37,915 bases of DNA from Gammaproteobacteria bacterium (lineage in GTDB: Bacteria; Pseudomonadota; Gammaproteobacteria; DAOVJZ01). Positions within the stretch are counted from its first letter, which is position 1. Each line of letters starts with the position of its first letter. Under the pieces are notes generated by a model, which made no database searches, was not told where the DNA came from, and saw only the letters and a list, made by a program, of their open reading frames with translations. Shown one piece after another: positions 26,279-34,478 of the stretch. The position numbers and the translations under genes are program-made. Where the stretch lies: positions 1 to 37,915 of the forward strand of contig JAOUJV010000012.1 in NCBI GenBank assembly GCA_029882995.1, given 5' to 3'.

Positions 26279-26524
26279 CTAATCCAGTAAATCTGCTACA
26301 GCATCCACTACATGAGAAACCGTTCTAACTGTTTTAAATTCTTCAGGCTTGATCTTCTTGCCTGTAAAATTCTGGAGTTTTACAACCAGATCAACGGCAT
26401 CAATACTATCCAGATCAAGATCTTCATATAGCTTTGCTTCAGGCGTGATTTCATCCGGGTCGAGTTCAAATAGCTCAACCATGACTTTTTTTATTTCCTC
26501 AAGAATAACTGTCTTGTCCGCCAT
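26279..26524 (-). CDS. apeF: Acyl carrier protein (second of two, ApeF type)
   Basis: An 81-residue acyl carrier protein. The phosphopantetheine site is Ser40 in DLDLDSIDAVDLVVKLQ, close to the housekeeping DSLD motif, and the fold helix after it is intact. It sits 3 bases after the other carrier protein and 2 bases before the membrane protein. It should be modified by the Sfp-type transferase at 12432-13148. The E/F labels follow the gene order of the E. coli cluster; which of the two carries the chain and which the starter is not visible. Confidence 0.88.
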   Translation of the reverse strand: MADKTVILEEIKKVMVELFELDPDEITPEAKLYEDLDLDSIDAVDLVVKLQNFTGKKIKPEEFKTVRTVSHVVDAVADLLD

Positions 26525-26527
26525 GAA

Positions 26528-26794
26528 CTACCTACCTCCATCAACTTGTGACGCTATAAAAGCAGCAAGATTTTTGACTGATGAAAAATGGTTTCGTGTT
26601 TCTTCTGAATCACCATCCAGCACAACATTAAATTTCTTTTTAATTGCTATACCCAATTCAAGTGCATCTATTGAATCCAGGCCCAGACCATCAACAAATA
26701 ATGGTTCGTCATTTATAATATCATCCGGTTTGATGTCTTCCAGATTCAAACTATCTATTATCAACTCTTTTAGTTCATTTTCTATATTCTGCAT
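26528..26794 (-). CDS. apeE: Acyl carrier protein (first of two, ApeE type)
   Basis: An 88-residue acyl carrier protein with Ser41 in GLGLDSIDALELGIAIKK. Its neighbourhood of the Ser (LGLDSIDALEL) differs from the DLDLDSIDAVDL of the second carrier protein, which suggests different partner surfaces. It lies 2 bases after the acyltransferase gene and 3 before the next carrier protein. In the E. coli system ApeE is the carrier that holds the growing polyene. Naming is by order. Confidence 0.88.
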   Translation of the reverse strand: MQNIENELKELIIDSLNLEDIKPDDIINDEPLFVDGLGLDSIDALELGIAIKKKFNVVLDGDSEETRNHFSSVKNLAAFIASQVDGGR

Positions 26795-26796
26795 CT

Positions 26797-27570
26797 TTAA
26801 CCCACATCCTGACTTATATCCCGGGACAACTCCTGCTTCATTTTTTCTGTTAACCTGCGCGCCGCAATTGTCGGATTGCTGGCACCTTCAATTAACTCAT
26901 CCACATCCATCAGCCCCCCTACTCGTAGTTTGAATACCGGCTGCTCGGCAGGTACTTTATATCTTTTATCCTCTTTTGTGAGGAAGCTGGGCTCACAGCA
27001 AATATGTATGAGCCGTATCGGTTTGGCACACCTTAGCGCGATATTAGCCGCCCCTCTCTGCAATGTCATGGGCTTACCTGGTGTCGTTCTTGTTCCCTCC
27101 GGGAAAACCAGCAAAACACTGCCTGATTCCAGTGATCTGCCACAGGATTCTATCACTTCTTCCGAGCCCCTGTTAGGGATATATCCGGCCGCCCGTATGA
27201 CCCCCATAGTAAAAGGATTTGACCACAGCTTTTCTTTTACCACGCAATCACAATTATCCAGCATGGAGGCTATAACCACATAATCAATCAATGTCGGATG
27301 ATTAGAGATCACGATACAGGCACTGTCACCAGCCAGTACCTCCTTGCCCTTGATATCAAATTTAAATACTCCAACCAAAGCCATCAATTTAACAAACACT
27401 GCAAATGCTATTTTAATAACCCGCCGACTTGGCTTTGCACTCTCCTTCCCCTTGAATAATTTTATTACAGGAAAAACAAACAGGGACAAGAACACGCCTC
27501 CGATACCAAAACAGGAAAAACAAAACCAACTTGCAACCAACCGCCATAACTGGTTTATTTTTTTAGTCAT
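26797..27570 (-). CDS. Lysophospholipid acyltransferase (PlsC family) of the aryl polyene cluster
   Basis: A 257-residue 1-acylglycerol-3-phosphate acyltransferase-like membrane-bound enzyme. The HxxxxD motif is His91-Pro-Thr-Leu-Ile-Asp96 (SNHPTLIDYV), and the second motif is FPEGTRTTPG. One or two hydrophobic helices precede it (about 15-36 and 55-70). It probably transfers the polyene or a fatty acyl group to a lipid acceptor (ApeD slot). It overlaps the chain-length factor by 8 bases and is followed after 2 bases by the first carrier protein. The housekeeping plsC should be elsewhere. Confidence 0.86.
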   Translation of the reverse strand: MTKKINQLWRLVASWFCFSCFGIGGVFLSLFVFPVIKLFKGKESAKPSRRVIKIAFAVFVKLMALVGVFKFDIKGKEVLAGDSACIVISNHPTLIDYVVIASMLDNCDCVVKEKLWSNPFTMGVIRAAGYIPNRGSEEVIESCGRSLESGSVLLVFPEGTRTTPGKPMTLQRGAANIALRCAKPIRLIHICCEPSFLTKEDKRYKVPAEQPVFKLRVGGLMDVDELIEGASNPTIAARRLTEKMKQELSRDISQDVG

Positions 27571-28258
27571 TGCGAGTCCATTTCCAATCAGTGCTTTCTG
27601 TTGACACTTCCAATGCTAATGGTTTATTCAACACAAATTTCAAAAACCTTATTGCCAATGGTTCAGTACTATCGCTATCCTTGATTGATTTCAGGAACTC
27701 TATTTTAATTGGCGATTTGTTTTCATCCGATAATAAAAGAGCGACACAATACCCATACTCAGGCTCAATATTGTTTACACCAAAAGCATCAGGCACAGGC
27801 TCATCAAAAGCAACAACCAATACTTTTTTTCCTGGATTTTGCTTTAAATAAATAGATGCTTCCAAAAGACCATAACCAAAGGTATCTGCGCCACCGGCAA
27901 TGGATGTTGTCGCCGACATATCTTTCTTGATAATTGAAAACAAACCAGCCACCGTATTATGGACTGACTGACTAAAAGCCATGGGAGACAATTCTTCATT
28001 TTTGGCTAACTCTTCCAGAAGCCCGGTCGTTCTTGGCAACTCCCCATGACGAGAACAAAAAATACTAAAATCTGCTTTATCATCACCAATACAGCCCAGC
28101 GCTACCGATAATGCCATCTTGCTCAGGCTACTCAATCGACGACGTATCATCGGAGGAATACCGGAAAGATCAAGTTCACTCCGATCACTATTGAAATAGC
28201 CTTCCTTCTCACCCCAGGCAGTCCATGATTCAATGGATAAATTAGCGGGAAAATTCAT
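27563..28258 (-). CDS. apeC: Chain-length factor-like ketosynthase homologue (ApeC type), no active-site Cys
   Basis: A 231-residue protein with the thiolase-like N-terminal half of a ketosynthase. The segment SIIKKDMSATTSIAGGADTF corresponds to the STACASG block but has Ile where the catalytic Cys should be, so it cannot carry the acyl chain. It is half the normal ketosynthase length, as is ApeC, the partner that forms the elongating heterodimer with ApeO in the E. coli system. It is the first gene of the operon, with its promoter region in the 187-base gap to pagL. Its ApeO-type partner is encoded about 11 kb downstream in the operon. Confidence 0.82.
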   Translation of the reverse strand: MNFPANLSIESWTAWGEKEGYFNSDRSELDLSGIPPMIRRRLSSLSKMALSVALGCIGDDKADFSIFCSRHGELPRTTGLLEELAKNEELSPMAFSQSVHNTVAGLFSIIKKDMSATTSIAGGADTFGYGLLEASIYLKQNPGKKVLVVAFDEPVPDAFGVNNIEPEYGYCVALLLSDENKSPIKIEFLKSIKDSDSTEPLAIRFLKFVLNKPLALEVSTESTDWKWTRND

Positions 28259-28295
28259 AATGAAGAAATAAAAACTATTATTATCAATGTGTTCT

Positions 28296-28309
28296 ATTAT
28301 TTAAATAAT
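28296..28309. promoter_or_regulatory. A/T palindrome upstream of the aryl polyene operon
   Basis: ATTATTTAAATAAT is a perfect 14-base palindrome about 40 bases upstream of the first APE gene and downstream of the candidate APE promoter, where an operator would lie. A/T-only palindromes can also arise by chance in such a sequence, so the call is weak. Confidence 0.25.
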
Positions 28310-28349
28310 GAGCAGTACAGGCTCACACTACGGCTAACAAATTGCATAA

Positions 28350-28355
28350 ATTATA
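28350..28355 (-). promoter_or_regulatory. Candidate extended -10 promoter for the aryl polyene operon
   Basis: On the minus strand the sequence TGATATAAT has a perfect TATAAT preceded by TG one base away, the extended -10 form that tolerates a poor -35. It lies about 92 bases upstream of the ApeC-type start, giving a leader near 85 bases. No good -35 is seen 16-18 bases upstream. This is the best promoter candidate for the 19-gene operon. Confidence 0.4.
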
Positions 28356-28372
28356 TCATTAGACTCGTTTAC

Positions 28373-28402
28373 TTGACACTAATTGAGCACATCAGGTTAA
28401 AT
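28373..28402 (+). promoter_or_regulatory. Candidate sigma-70 promoter for the pagL-like gene
   Basis: A perfect -35 TTGACA (28373-28378) is followed after 18 bases by TTAAAT (28397-28402), four of six matches to TATAAT. The predicted start is about 35 bases before the ATG at 28446, which has an AGGAAA ribosome site. The two opposite promoters in this gap are close but do not overlap. Confidence 0.45.
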
Positions 28403-28445
28403 TCAGATACTTAATGGAAAAATAATCCAGATCAGGAAAAAAAGC

Positions 28446-29024
28446 ATGAAAATACTTTTCAAGGCACTTCAATTTTTGTTTTCTATTTTCATAGTAAATT
28501 TATTACCCGGAGTCTCATTTGCAGAAACTGTTGATGAAAATATCCCAATTCACACTACTATCAGTGCAAAACTGGGCAATTTTCTAACTCCTCATAATGA
28601 TACTTATTACACCCTGATATCTGTATCCAGCCTGAGGCCTTATACCCTTTTTCGTAGCAAACCGGCACATGAAAAAATAAGATCGAATTATGAATTGGCT
28701 ATCGGGTATGCTGACGGAAAACAACATGGCGCAATAATATCAGCAAATATGTTGGCTCAACGTTATCTTACAAGCCGATCTTCGGGTGGTTTTCGTCCTT
28801 TTGTAGAAGCAGGTATTGGCCTGATATACACTGAATTCAGAATACCCGGCCAGGGGTTATATCTAAACTTTAATCCACAAGTCGGTATCGGATTTGAGCG
28901 CTTTACCAAAAAAAATAAACGACATTTTGCATCATTGCGTTTTAGTCATATTTCTAATGGCGAGCTGGACGATCAAAACAAAGGTATAAATTCTATTGCC
29001 CTATCATTTGGTCATGACTTTTAA
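28446..29024 (+). CDS. PagL-like lipid A 3-O-deacylase family outer-membrane protein (acyloxyacyl hydrolase)
   Basis: A 192-residue beta-barrel protein with a signal peptide cleaved after SFA (about residue 26) and C-terminal Phe (GHDF), the outer-membrane assembly signal. The PagL block is RFSHISNGELDDQNKGIN: His168 and Ser170 match the catalytic His-x-Ser, but residue 182, where PagL has the catalytic Glu, is Asn. So lipid A 3-O-deacylation is uncertain, and the protein may be inactive, use Glu173, or have another role. It is divergent from the APE operon and upstream of a small lipoprotein, 39 bases away, probably in one transcript. Confidence 0.75.
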   Translation: MKILFKALQFLFSIFIVNLLPGVSFAETVDENIPIHTTISAKLGNFLTPHNDTYYTLISVSSLRPYTLFRSKPAHEKIRSNYELAIGYADGKQHGAIISANMLAQRYLTSRSSGGFRPFVEAGIGLIYTEFRIPGQGLYLNFNPQVGIGFERFTKKNKRHFASLRFSHISNGELDDQNKGINSIALSFGHDF

Positions 29025-29063
29025 TTAAAAAATAATAAAAATTACATGTTTAAGGAGAATGTA

Positions 29064-29459
29064 ATGAACAAAAAACTCACTGGTTTAATTTTAGTATTAT
29101 TAACAACTCTATTTATTACAGGATGCGTAAAGCCTATTCATAATGTGCATGATAGTGCTGTAATGACGGTCAGAGATGTTAGTATGTCAAAAGATCAAGT
29201 CAAGAGAGCAATTATAAAGGCGGGTGTTCATAGAGGATGGAAAATGAGAGAAGTAAAATCCGGTCATATCATTGCCACACTCGATCGAAGTAATTATATG
29301 GCACAGATTGATATAAAATATACAGAAAAAAAATATAGTCTCACATATAAAAACAGTCGTGGTCTTAATTACGATGGAACTAATATTCATAGAAATTATA
29401 ATAACTGGATAATTTACTTGGATCGTGCAATTCAGGTATATCTCGATAGAATGAAATAA
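29064..29459 (+). CDS. Small conserved lipoprotein
   Basis: A 131-residue lipoprotein counted from the ATG at 29064, which has an AAGGAG ribosome site 6 bases upstream; an in-frame ATG 18 bases earlier lacks one. The signal ends in the lipobox ITGC (Cys21). The mature domain has DQVKRAIIKAGVHRGWKMREV followed by KYTEKKYSLTYKNSRGLNYDG and HRNYNNWI, a pattern common to small lipoproteins of unknown function in many proteobacteria. It is probably co-transcribed with the pagL-like gene and is followed by a strong terminator. No function can be given. Confidence 0.68.
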   Translation: MNKKLTGLILVLLTTLFITGCVKPIHNVHDSAVMTVRDVSMSKDQVKRAIIKAGVHRGWKMREVKSGHIIATLDRSNYMAQIDIKYTEKKYSLTYKNSRGLNYDGTNIHRNYNNWIIYLDRAIQVYLDRMK

Positions 29460-29472
29460 TTTAATTCATCAT

Positions 29473-29514
29473 TTGTAATAATAAAGCCCGCTTCTGCGGG
29501 CTTTATTATTACAA
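29473..29514. terminator. Strong bidirectional intrinsic terminator
   Basis: A perfect 19-bp inverted repeat (29473-29491 pairing with 29496-29514) with the tetraloop TTCT has a G/C-rich core (AAAGCCCGC) flanked by A/T arms, so it makes a U-run on both strands. It ends the pagL-lipoprotein transcript on the plus strand and the methyltransferase transcript on the minus strand. Its right arm contains the last codons and stop of the methyltransferase gene. Confidence 0.92.
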
Positions 29515-30207
29515 TAGTTTGATCGCAACTACATTGACCAGTGTTTCTTCCCGCTCCTCGGGCACTGGTACGCCAATCCATTCAAGGAAACCAATATCTG
29601 GCCTACTCCACCAGAAATAGGGCATAGAGATTCGCTCATCTGGTAGATCAAAACCTGTATTACGAATAATCGAGACATATTCTTCCGCTGTTTTCTGTAC
29701 ATCCATAGGATGTCGAAAAAGTAGTTTGATCGGCAAAGAGTGTATGTAACGTCGTGTAGATTCTGCAAATAACAGTACACCACCAGGCTTCAAGATACGA
29801 AAGAACTCAGCCATTGCTTCTTCCTGCTCGACGATGTGATGAAAGGTTTGATGGCAAAACACAAGATCAAAACTTGAGTCAGGCAAATCCATGTGTGCCG
29901 CATTAGCGGCATGCAGTCGAACTTTACATGTGCAATTATTTGCTGCTTCACCTGCACGCTCCATAAGCCCAGGATCCGCATCCAAACCAGTAATGAGATC
30001 AGGTGAAAACCGTTTTGCTAATTCATCAAATGAATGACCAAAACCACAACCTACATCAAGTATTTGTGGATATCTGGTAATGGCATCTGGCATCATTGGT
30101 TTTAAATCATCAAGTGCACGACACAGAACACTTCTCTTCCATGTATAAGTATTCAGAAACCAGTTGCCAAATCTGGTCTCTTCAACAAAAGGGTAATTGG
30201 TATTCAT
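29509..30207 (-). CDS. Class I SAM-dependent methyltransferase
   Basis: A 232-residue methyltransferase of the Methyltransf_11/25 type. Motif I is ILDVGCGFGHSFDELAKRF (about residues 47-65), the acidic end of beta 2 is LDADPGLM, and motif II/III blocks are MDLPDSSFDLVFCHQTFHHI and ILKPGGVLLFAES. There is no membrane segment. The small-molecule or quinone-type substrate cannot be told. It lies on the far side of the terminator from the pagL pair and 118 bases from dcd, so it has its own unit. Membership in the APE system is possible but not supported by coupling. Confidence 0.82.
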   Translation of the reverse strand: MNTNYPFVEETRFGNWFLNTYTWKRSVLCRALDDLKPMMPDAITRYPQILDVGCGFGHSFDELAKRFSPDLITGLDADPGLMERAGEAANNCTCKVRLHAANAAHMDLPDSSFDLVFCHQTFHHIVEQEEAMAEFFRILKPGGVLLFAESTRRYIHSLPIKLLFRHPMDVQKTAEEYVSIIRNTGFDLPDERISMPYFWWSRPDIGFLEWIGVPVPEEREETLVNVVAIKLL

Positions 30208-30325
30208 ATTTTGGTTATCTGCTAATCCATTAGTTAAGAAATAATGACTTGAAGAATAAAATTCCTTCTTTGAAAAGTCCAGTCAAAATAAATAACAGTC
30301 TGTATTACTAAAGAATTACTTGAAT

Positions 30326-30892
30326 TTAAGCCTTCGGCAAGGTCACGCCCTTCTGTCCCTGATATTTGCCGCCGCGATCTTTATACGACACTTCACAGTC
30401 TTCATCAGATTCAAAGAACAGGACTTGTGCAACACCTTCATTGGCATAAATCTTTGCCGGTAGTGGTGTGGTATTCGAAAATTCCAGAGTAACGTGGCCT
30501 TCCCATTCGGGTTCAAACGGGGTGACGTTCACGATAATGCCGCAACGGGCATAGGTGGATTTGCCTAAACAAACTGTCAGTACCTGGCGCGGGATTCGGA
30601 AATATTCAACAGTACGCGCCAGTGCAAAAGAGTTTGGCGGGATAATACAGACATCGCCTTTAAAATCGACGAAGCTGTTGGAATCAAAATTTTTGGGATC
30701 AACAATCGCGGAGTTGATGTTGGTAAAGATTTTAAATTCATCAGAACAGCGAATGTCATATCCATAACTGGAAGTACCATAGGAAATCAGGCGTTCACCA
30801 TTGGCCTCACGTACCTGACCTGGCTCAAATGGCTCGATCATCCCATGTTCCTGTGACATTTTGCGGATCCACTTATCTGACTTGATGCTCAT
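30326..30892 (-). CDS. dcd: Dcd, dCTP deaminase
   Basis: Deaminates dCTP to dUTP on the route to dTMP. The 188-residue trimeric enzyme has the expected start ([10 protein letters not shown]), [13 protein letters not shown], the nucleotide-binding block [32 protein letters not shown] with the catalytic Glu in LEFSN, and [10 protein letters not shown]. It follows apbC with an intrinsic terminator between, so it is likely a separate unit. The dcd-apbC-metG neighbourhood is common in gammaproteobacteria. Confidence 0.95.
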   Translation of the reverse strand: MSIKSDKWIRKMSQEHGMIEPFEPGQVREANGERLISYGTSSYGYDIRCSDEFKIFTNINSAIVDPKNFDSNSFVDFKGDVCIIPPNSFALARTVEYFRIPRQVLTVCLGKSTYARCGIIVNVTPFEPEWEGHVTLEFSNTTPLPAKIYANEGVAQVLFFESDEDCEVSYKDRGGKYQGQKGVTLPKA

Positions 30893-30943
30893 TATTCTTG
30901 TTGTCCCCGATGAATTTTGAATTCCCTAATGTACCAAAAAAAG

Positions 30944-30965
30944 AGGGCCGAATAAATTCGGCCCT
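30944..30965 (-). terminator. Intrinsic terminator after apbC
   Basis: A 9-bp G/C-rich stem (AGGGCCGAA with its complement, 4-base loop TTTA) is followed on the minus strand by a T-rich tract (TCTTTTTTT). It lies 30 bases after the apbC stop and before dcd, so it ends the apbC transcript. Confidence 0.85.
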
Positions 30966-30994
30966 GCTTTTATAACCTCTTGCCTGTCACCCGA

Positions 30995-32089
30995 TTATGT
31001 ATTTTGAATCACGATATTCGGGAACTTGGCGCTGTAGTCTTTCTGCTTCAGTGCCAGTTTGGCTGATACACGACGTGCAATCTGACGATAAATCTGCGAA
31101 ATCCGACCTTCCGGATCAGCGACTACTGTTGGCTTGCCACCATCGGCATTTTCACGAATGGTGATATCCAGCGGCAATGAACCCATGAAATCGACATTAT
31201 AATCATCCGCCATACGCTCGCCACCGCCAGAACCGAAGATATGTTCTTCGTGTCCACACTGGCTACAAATATGGGTGCTCATATTTTCAATCACACCCAG
31301 CACCGGAATCTCGACCTTTTCAAACATTTTGAGTCCCTTGCGTGCATCCAGCAGGGCAATATCCTGTGGTGTGGTCACAATCACTGCACCGCTAACCGGT
31401 ACACGTTGCGCCAGAGTTAACTGGGTATCACCGGTGCCCGGTGGTAAATCAACAACCAGATAATCCAGATTATCCCAATTAGTATCATTCAATAACTGAT
31501 CCAGTGCCTGTGTCACCATCGGGCCACGCCAAATCATGGGAGTTTCCGGATCAATCAGAAAACCAATAGACATGGCCTGAATGTCATAGTTCGTTACCGG
31601 TTCCAACGACTTGCCGTCTTTGGAATCCGGTTTGGTCAATTCCACACCCAGCATACGTGGCTGGTTAGGACCATAGATATCCGCATCCAGTATACCAACA
31701 CGTGCACCTTCAGCTGACAGTGCCAGTGCCAGATTGACTGAAGTCGTGGATTTACCCACGCCGCCTTTACCTGAAGCAACGGCAATAATATTTTTGATGT
31801 TTTCGATTGGCTTCACACCCTTCTGAACCGAGTGTGCGGTGATTTCAACAGAAATGTTAATGGTGGCTGAACTCACGCCATCCATGCCTTCCACCATTTC
31901 CTTTAATTTAGCTGTCAGTTCGTCATGGTAACCCTTGGATGGAAAACCAAGTGTTATATCAATGGTAACCTTGTCTCCGTCTATCTTGATATCCTTCAAA
32001 GTCTTGGTAGATACCAGATCTTTCTGCATGTAAGGGTCGATGTACTGCTTAATAACATCTTCGATAGCTGATTGAGATACCGCTGACAT
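30995..32089 (-). CDS. apbC: ApbC/Mrp-family iron-sulfur carrier ATPase
   Basis: A 364-residue P-loop NTPase that binds and transfers Fe-S clusters. The N-terminal ~90 residues are a DUF59 (MIP18-like) domain. The deviant Walker A is ASGKGGVGKSTTSVNLA with Lys108 and Lys113, Walker B is VVDLPPGTGDTQLTL, and the cluster-binding pair Cys275-x-x-Cys278 is in HICSQCGHEE. An AAGGAG ribosome site precedes the ATG. It is divergent from metG, and its own terminator separates it from dcd. It belongs to the Mrp/NBP35 group; the name Mrp is also used. Confidence 0.94.
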   Translation of the reverse strand: MSAVSQSAIEDVIKQYIDPYMQKDLVSTKTLKDIKIDGDKVTIDITLGFPSKGYHDELTAKLKEMVEGMDGVSSATINISVEITAHSVQKGVKPIENIKNIIAVASGKGGVGKSTTSVNLALALSAEGARVGILDADIYGPNQPRMLGVELTKPDSKDGKSLEPVTNYDIQAMSIGFLIDPETPMIWRGPMVTQALDQLLNDTNWDNLDYLVVDLPPGTGDTQLTLAQRVPVSGAVIVTTPQDIALLDARKGLKMFEKVEIPVLGVIENMSTHICSQCGHEEHIFGSGGGERMADDYNVDFMGSLPLDITIRENADGGKPTVVADPEGRISQIYRQIARRVSAKLALKQKDYSAKFPNIVIQNT

Positions 32090-32242
32090 AACTTTGCTGC
32101 TCCTTAAAAATTCACGCTGGATAATTGAAAATTCCGGTTAAGACCTGACTCCGGAATATAACGAACTAAAGAGGTGGGGATTTTACACACATTTTTCAAC
32201 CGAGTCCCTGAATTTTCAGTAATTATTGATCAATTCTATGGG

Positions 32243-32248
32243 TATAAT
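32243..32248 (+). promoter_or_regulatory. Candidate -10 element for metG
   Basis: A perfect TATAAT lies in the 262-base apbC/metG gap, about 100 bases before the metG ATG; no good -35 lies at the right distance, though GGG precedes it. A divergent apbC promoter must also be in this gap but could not be placed. The metG ATG at 32352 has no clear ribosome site. Confidence 0.3.
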
Positions 32249-32351
32249 GGGCGCCCTTGGTTGACCAATGAGGACATAATGCGGTCATTTCCGAGATAAA
32301 CACTGTATTATGAAAATAACAAACCTTAAAAACCACATATAGTCTATTGAT

Positions 32352-34421
32352 ATGTCTAGAAAAATTCTTGTAACCAGCGCCCTGCCCTATGCCAATGGCT
32401 CTATTCACCTTGGGCATCTGGTGGAATACATCCAGACCGACATCTGGGTGCGTTTTCAGAAAATGCGCGGTCATGACTGCCAATACGTATGTGCAGACGA
32501 TACCCACGGCACACCGATTATGTTGCGTGCCGAACAGGAAGGTATTACACCGGAAGCCCTGCTGGAAAAAATGACAGCAGAGCATCAGGCCGATTTTGCC
32601 GGTTTCAATATCGAGTTTGATAACTACTATTCAACCAATTCAGACGAGAACAAGGAACTCGCGCAGGGTATGTATCGCCGTTTGCGTGACAAGGGGTTAA
32701 TTGAAACCCGTACTATTGAACAGCTCTATGATCCGGAAAAGCAGATGTTCCTGCCGGATCGTTTTATTAAAGGTGAATGCCCCAAGTGCCATGCAAAGGA
32801 TCAATACGGTGATGCCTGTGAGGTATGCGGTACAACATATGATCCCACAGAACTGATTAATCCGTTCTCGGCTGTCTCGGGTGCAACGCCGATCAAAAAG
32901 GAATCCGAACATTATTTTTTCAAACTCGGTGAATGTGAAACCTTTCTGAAGGCATGGCTGGGTGGCGAACATCAACACGGTGCCGGTGGCCAACCGTTAC
33001 AAACCGAAATGGATAACAAGATCCGCGAATGGTTTGATTCAGGTTTGAAAGACTGGGACATCTCACGTGATGCACCCTACTTTGGTTTTGAAATTCCGGA
33101 TGCACCGGGCAAGTATCTTTATGTCTGGCTGGATGCACCGGTCGGCTATATGGCGAGTTTTAAAAACCTGTGTGATAAAAAAGGGCTCGACTTTTTTGAA
33201 TACTGGGGCAAGGAAAGCAAGACCGAGGTCTATCATTTTATAGGTAAGGATATTTTGTATTTCCATGCCCTGTTCTGGCCAGCGACACTGCATTTTTCTG
33301 ATTACCGTACACCGGACAAATTGTTTGTACATGGTTTCCTGACTGTTAATGGTCAGAAGATGTCCAAGTCCCGCGGCACCTTTATCACTGCACGCAGTTA
33401 CCTTAATCATCTGGAGCCGGAGTATCTGCGTTATTACTATGCGGCCAAACTGACTGATCGTGTGGAAGACATCGATCTGAATCTGGATGATTTTGTATCT
33501 CGCGTTAACAGTAATCTGGTTGGTAAATACGTCAATATTGCCAGTCGCACCGCCGGTTTTATCAAGAAAAAATTTGATGGCAAATTAAGCCAACAGCTTG
33601 ATGAAGAACAAACAGCGTTGATATCGCGTTTTCAGGCGGCCGCCAATGATATTGCCGATCTGTATGAGAAACGTCAGTTCAGTGAAGCCATTAAAATGAT
33701 CATGGCACTGGCTGACAAGGCCAATGAATATATTAGTGACAAGGCACCATGGGAACTGGCCAAGCAGGAAGGTTCTGATGATGCATTGCACATGATTTGC
33801 AGTGCCAGTATTAATATGTTCCGCCTGCTGACACTCTATCTGAAACCGGTATTACCAAAACTGACCGAAAAGGTAGAAGCATTCCTGAATATCGAACCTT
33901 TGGTGTGGGATGATGCCGCGCTTATCCTGACTGATCACGCTATTAATAAATTCAACCATCTGGCAAAACGAATTGAACAACCCCAGATTGACACAATGGT
34001 GGCAGAAAACATGCAAACAGAACCTCAAAAACCGGAAGCCCATTCACAAACCCGACATGGTGAGGCACAGCAACATGACAACCCGCCTATTGCTGATACT
34101 ATTAATATAGATGACTTCACCAAGGTGGATTTACGCATCGCTCGCATTGTAAAGGCACAGCATGTGGAAGGTGCTGACAAGTTACTGCAACTTACACTTG
34201 ATATCGGCGGTGAATCACGCAATGTATTTGCAGGAATCAAATCAGCCTATAACCCTGAAGATCTGGAAGGGAAAATGACCGTAATGGTCGCTAATCTGGC
34301 ACCACGTAAAATGAAATTTGGTGTTTCCGAAGGGATGGTGCTGGCCGCTGGTCCTGGAGGCAAGGATTTGTTTATTCTGAATCCTGATGAAGGTGCCAAG
34401 CCCGGGATGAAAGTAAAATAG
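32352..34421 (+). CDS. metG: MetG, methionyl-tRNA synthetase
   Basis: Class I aminoacyl-tRNA synthetase, 689 residues, close to E. coli MetG (677). HLGH is at residues 19-22, the zinc knuckle CPKC...CEVC has Cys143, Cys146, Cys156 and Cys159, KMSKS is at 336-340, and [14 protein letters not shown] and WLDAPVGYM are conserved. The C-terminal ~110 residues form the EMAP-II/Trbp111-like tRNA-binding domain ([14 protein letters not shown] through [10 protein letters not shown]) after a Gln/His-rich linker. The gene opens the plus-strand block with rsxABCD, 57 bases upstream of rsxA. Confidence 0.97.
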   Translation: MSRKILVTSALPYANGSIHLGHLVEYIQTDIWVRFQKMRGHDCQYVCADDTHGTPIMLRAEQEGITPEALLEKMTAEHQADFAGFNIEFDNYYSTNSDENKELAQGMYRRLRDKGLIETRTIEQLYDPEKQMFLPDRFIKGECPKCHAKDQYGDACEVCGTTYDPTELINPFSAVSGATPIKKESEHYFFKLGECETFLKAWLGGEHQHGAGGQPLQTEMDNKIREWFDSGLKDWDISRDAPYFGFEIPDAPGKYLYVWLDAPVGYMASFKNLCDKKGLDFFEYWGKESKTEVYHFIGKDILYFHALFWPATLHFSDYRTPDKLFVHGFLTVNGQKMSKSRGTFITARSYLNHLEPEYLRYYYAAKLTDRVEDIDLNLDDFVSRVNSNLVGKYVNIASRTAGFIKKKFDGKLSQQLDEEQTALISRFQAAANDIADLYEKRQFSEAIKMIMALADKANEYISDKAPWELAKQEGSDDALHMICSASINMFRLLTLYLKPVLPKLTEKVEAFLNIEPLVWDDAALILTDHAINKFNHLAKRIEQPQIDTMVAENMQTEPQKPEAHSQTRHGEAQQHDNPPIADTINIDDFTKVDLRIARIVKAQHVEGADKLLQLTLDIGGESRNVFAGIKSAYNPEDLEGKMTVMVANLAPRKMKFGVSEGMVLAAGPGGKDLFILNPDEGAKPGMKVK

Positions 34422-34478
34422 ATTTACAAACTAACGGGTTTATAACTAAAACAGAATAATAATCACTATACTCAATAC

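Noticed and set aside
26349-26933. A 194-codon open frame on the plus strand
   Set aside because: It lies antisense across both acyl carrier protein genes and the end of the acyltransferase, whose motifs are clear; the product is Ser-rich low-complexity with no recognisable domain.
32223-32585. Minus-strand open frame at the metG start
   Set aside because: It overlaps the metG N-terminal HLGH region antisense, and has no family features or ribosome site.
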